Origin: Kipferlia bialata | Lineage: Eukaryota > Fornicata | Assembly: GCA_003568945.1 (NCBI GenBank) | Contig: BDIP01000114.1 | Coordinates: 1 to 31,147 of the forward strand | DNA length: 31,147 nucleotides | Direction of reading: 5' to 3' | Shown: one piece after another, positions 30,498-31,147 of the stretch | Layout of the letters: each line of letters starts with the position of its first letter | How positions within the stretch are numbered: the first letter of the stretch is position 1 | Program-made: the position numbers and the translations under genes | Notes under the pieces: generated by a model | What the model was told of the DNA's origin: nothing | Database searches by the model: none | Seen by the model: only the letters and a program-made list of their open reading frames with translations

Positions 30498-30522
30498 ACA
30501 CTGTCTGCCAGACAGTGTCTGG
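30498..30522. repeat. Chain of two one-base-centre inverted repeats
   Basis: 30498-30518 (10-base arm ACACTGTCTG, centre C) and 30508-30522 (arm CCAGACA, centre G) share bases. Confidence 0.92.
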
Positions 30523-30545
30523 ACTCTAAACCCAATAGTTTGACC

Positions 30546-30566
30546 GCCTCATGATGAGGCTCATCA
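30546..30566. repeat. Chain of two one-base-centre inverted repeats
   Basis: 30546-30560 (arm GCCTCAT, centre G) and 30552-30566 (arm TGATGAG, centre G). Confidence 0.92.
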
Positions 30567-30624
30567 CATTTGTAAAGTCTATTGTATGTGAAGATAGTTG
30601 ATAATACCCACTTGCAAATTGAAA

Positions 30625-30647
30625 GCCTCAGACTGAGGCCCTCAGTC
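30625..30647. repeat. Chain of two one-base-centre inverted repeats
   Basis: 30625-30639 (arm GCCTCAG, centre A) and 30631-30647 (arm GACTGAGG, centre C). Confidence 0.92.
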
Positions 30648-30937
30648 CAACATATGGGCTTGCAGTGTGACGAATCCTCCTACATCTCCCCACTTGCACA
30701 GTCTGACAAAGACACAGTACTTCACTGAACAAATGAGTGATACCAATGATGTGCTAGGTCCTAGCCTAGGATTCCATCTTGTAGCGGATGCTTGCTACAC
30801 TGAAGAAGGTCTCCCCCCATGTGTTGTTGTTGACCACAACACTGTAATGGTAATGACAGAGAATAGCAGGTAAGACCTGTTGTTCGATGATACTTGTGAC
30901 CTGAGATTAGCGCTCTGTTCTTACACATATCTTCTGT

Positions 30938-30964
30938 GACCATCTTGGTGCCACCAAGATGGTC
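30938..30964. repeat. 13-base-arm inverted repeat, one-base centre
   Basis: Arm GACCATCTTGGTG, centre C30951; all 13 pairs match. The longest member of the class in the window. Confidence 0.95.
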
Positions 30965-31129
30965 GAACCCATGACCTCCCCTTGGTATGTGGAAAAAGAA
31001 CGGCTGCGTTTACACTAACAACGGTTGAAACCAGCGGTGAAACTTACATTACCAGACGTCATTCCCAATATACCCATTGGATCCCATTTTCTTTCTCGGC
31101 AACGTCCCAATCTAAGTGGATTGGGAAGG

Positions 31130-31146
31130 TTGGGAAGTCTTCCCAA
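31130..31146. repeat. 8-base-arm inverted repeat, one-base centre
   Basis: Arm TTGGGAAG, centre T31138, perfect, at the right edge of the window. Confidence 0.9.
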
Positions 31147-31147
31147 T

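Larger units (their letters stand above)
30112..31147. other. Intergenic region dense in perfect inverted repeats
   Basis: No gene found after the kelch-gene stop; short frames at 30667-30873 and 30761-30943 have no support. The stretch holds eleven one-base-centre palindromes, listed separately, plus a distant pair ATTGGCGA/TCGCCAAT (about 30287/30343), a GCTAGG-T-CCTAGC and TCCTAG-C-CTAGGA chain at 30753-30771, and a CCCAATC/GATTGGG stem with a 6-base loop near 31106-31125. Confidence 0.65.

Noticed and set aside
30955-30990. tRNA T-arm-like GGGTTCGA stretch on the minus strand
   Set aside because: No acceptor stem, anticodon arm or full cloverleaf around it; overlaps the 13-base palindrome.

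Overview
The window is nuclear DNA of an intron-rich unicellular eukaryote. Evidence: multi-exon genes whose introns start GT and mostly end (C)CCCAG, CTAG or CTCAG; intron phases that agree from exon to exon; no bacterial-style operons. The gene content (V-ATPase, TRAPP, a BBSome-like propeller protein, a choline-transporter-like protein, a cysteine-rich kelch/ephrin-receptor-like surface protein) fits a flagellated free-living protist. A metamonad of the Kipferlia/Carpediemonas kind is my guess from style, not a demonstrated identification.

Layout. 1-597 (-): 5' part of an unrecognised gene that runs off the left edge. 598-1822: intergenic, rich in perfect inverted repeats. 1823-3809 (-): homocysteine S-methyltransferase family protein, 13 exons, 330 aa. 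4228-6025 (+): unrecognised beta-rich 390-aa protein, 10 exons. 6396-8948 (+): BBS7-like (BBSome propeller) protein, 6 exons, 641 aa. 9309-12100 (+): choline transporter-like (CTL/SLC44) membrane protein, 4 exons, 755 aa. 12539-12949 (-): intronless TRAPPC4/Trs23. 13104-14875 (+): divergent partner, 524 aa, possible beta-barrel. 15080-16226 (-): class I methyltransferase of the EEF1AKMT4/METTL13 type with a lysine-rich tail. 16594-18031 (-): C-terminal half of V-ATPase subunit A. 18071-18127: 27 G, CA, 28 C. 18465-30111 (+): about 43-exon kelch/cysteine-rich/ephrin-receptor-like membrane protein lacking its 5' end. 30112-31147: intergenic, again rich in inverted repeats.

Three things stand out. 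First, the introns of the giant kelch gene contain diverged copies ('echoes') of neighbouring exon pieces, including the splice site, under a strict rule: copies of an exon's first half lie upstream of it, copies of its last half lie downstream. One kelch exon start is present five times in tandem. Second, a few intergenic stretches hold at least 28 perfect inverted repeats with arms of 7-13 bases around a single unpaired base, often chained so that one arm serves two repeats; about two would be expected by chance in the whole window. Third, two genes on opposite strands are both decapitated at the G/C homopolymer at 18071-18127, which points to a false join or a real rearrangement. The exon maps were assembled by hand from splice signals and frame continuity; functions come from recognising family motifs by eye, with no database search.
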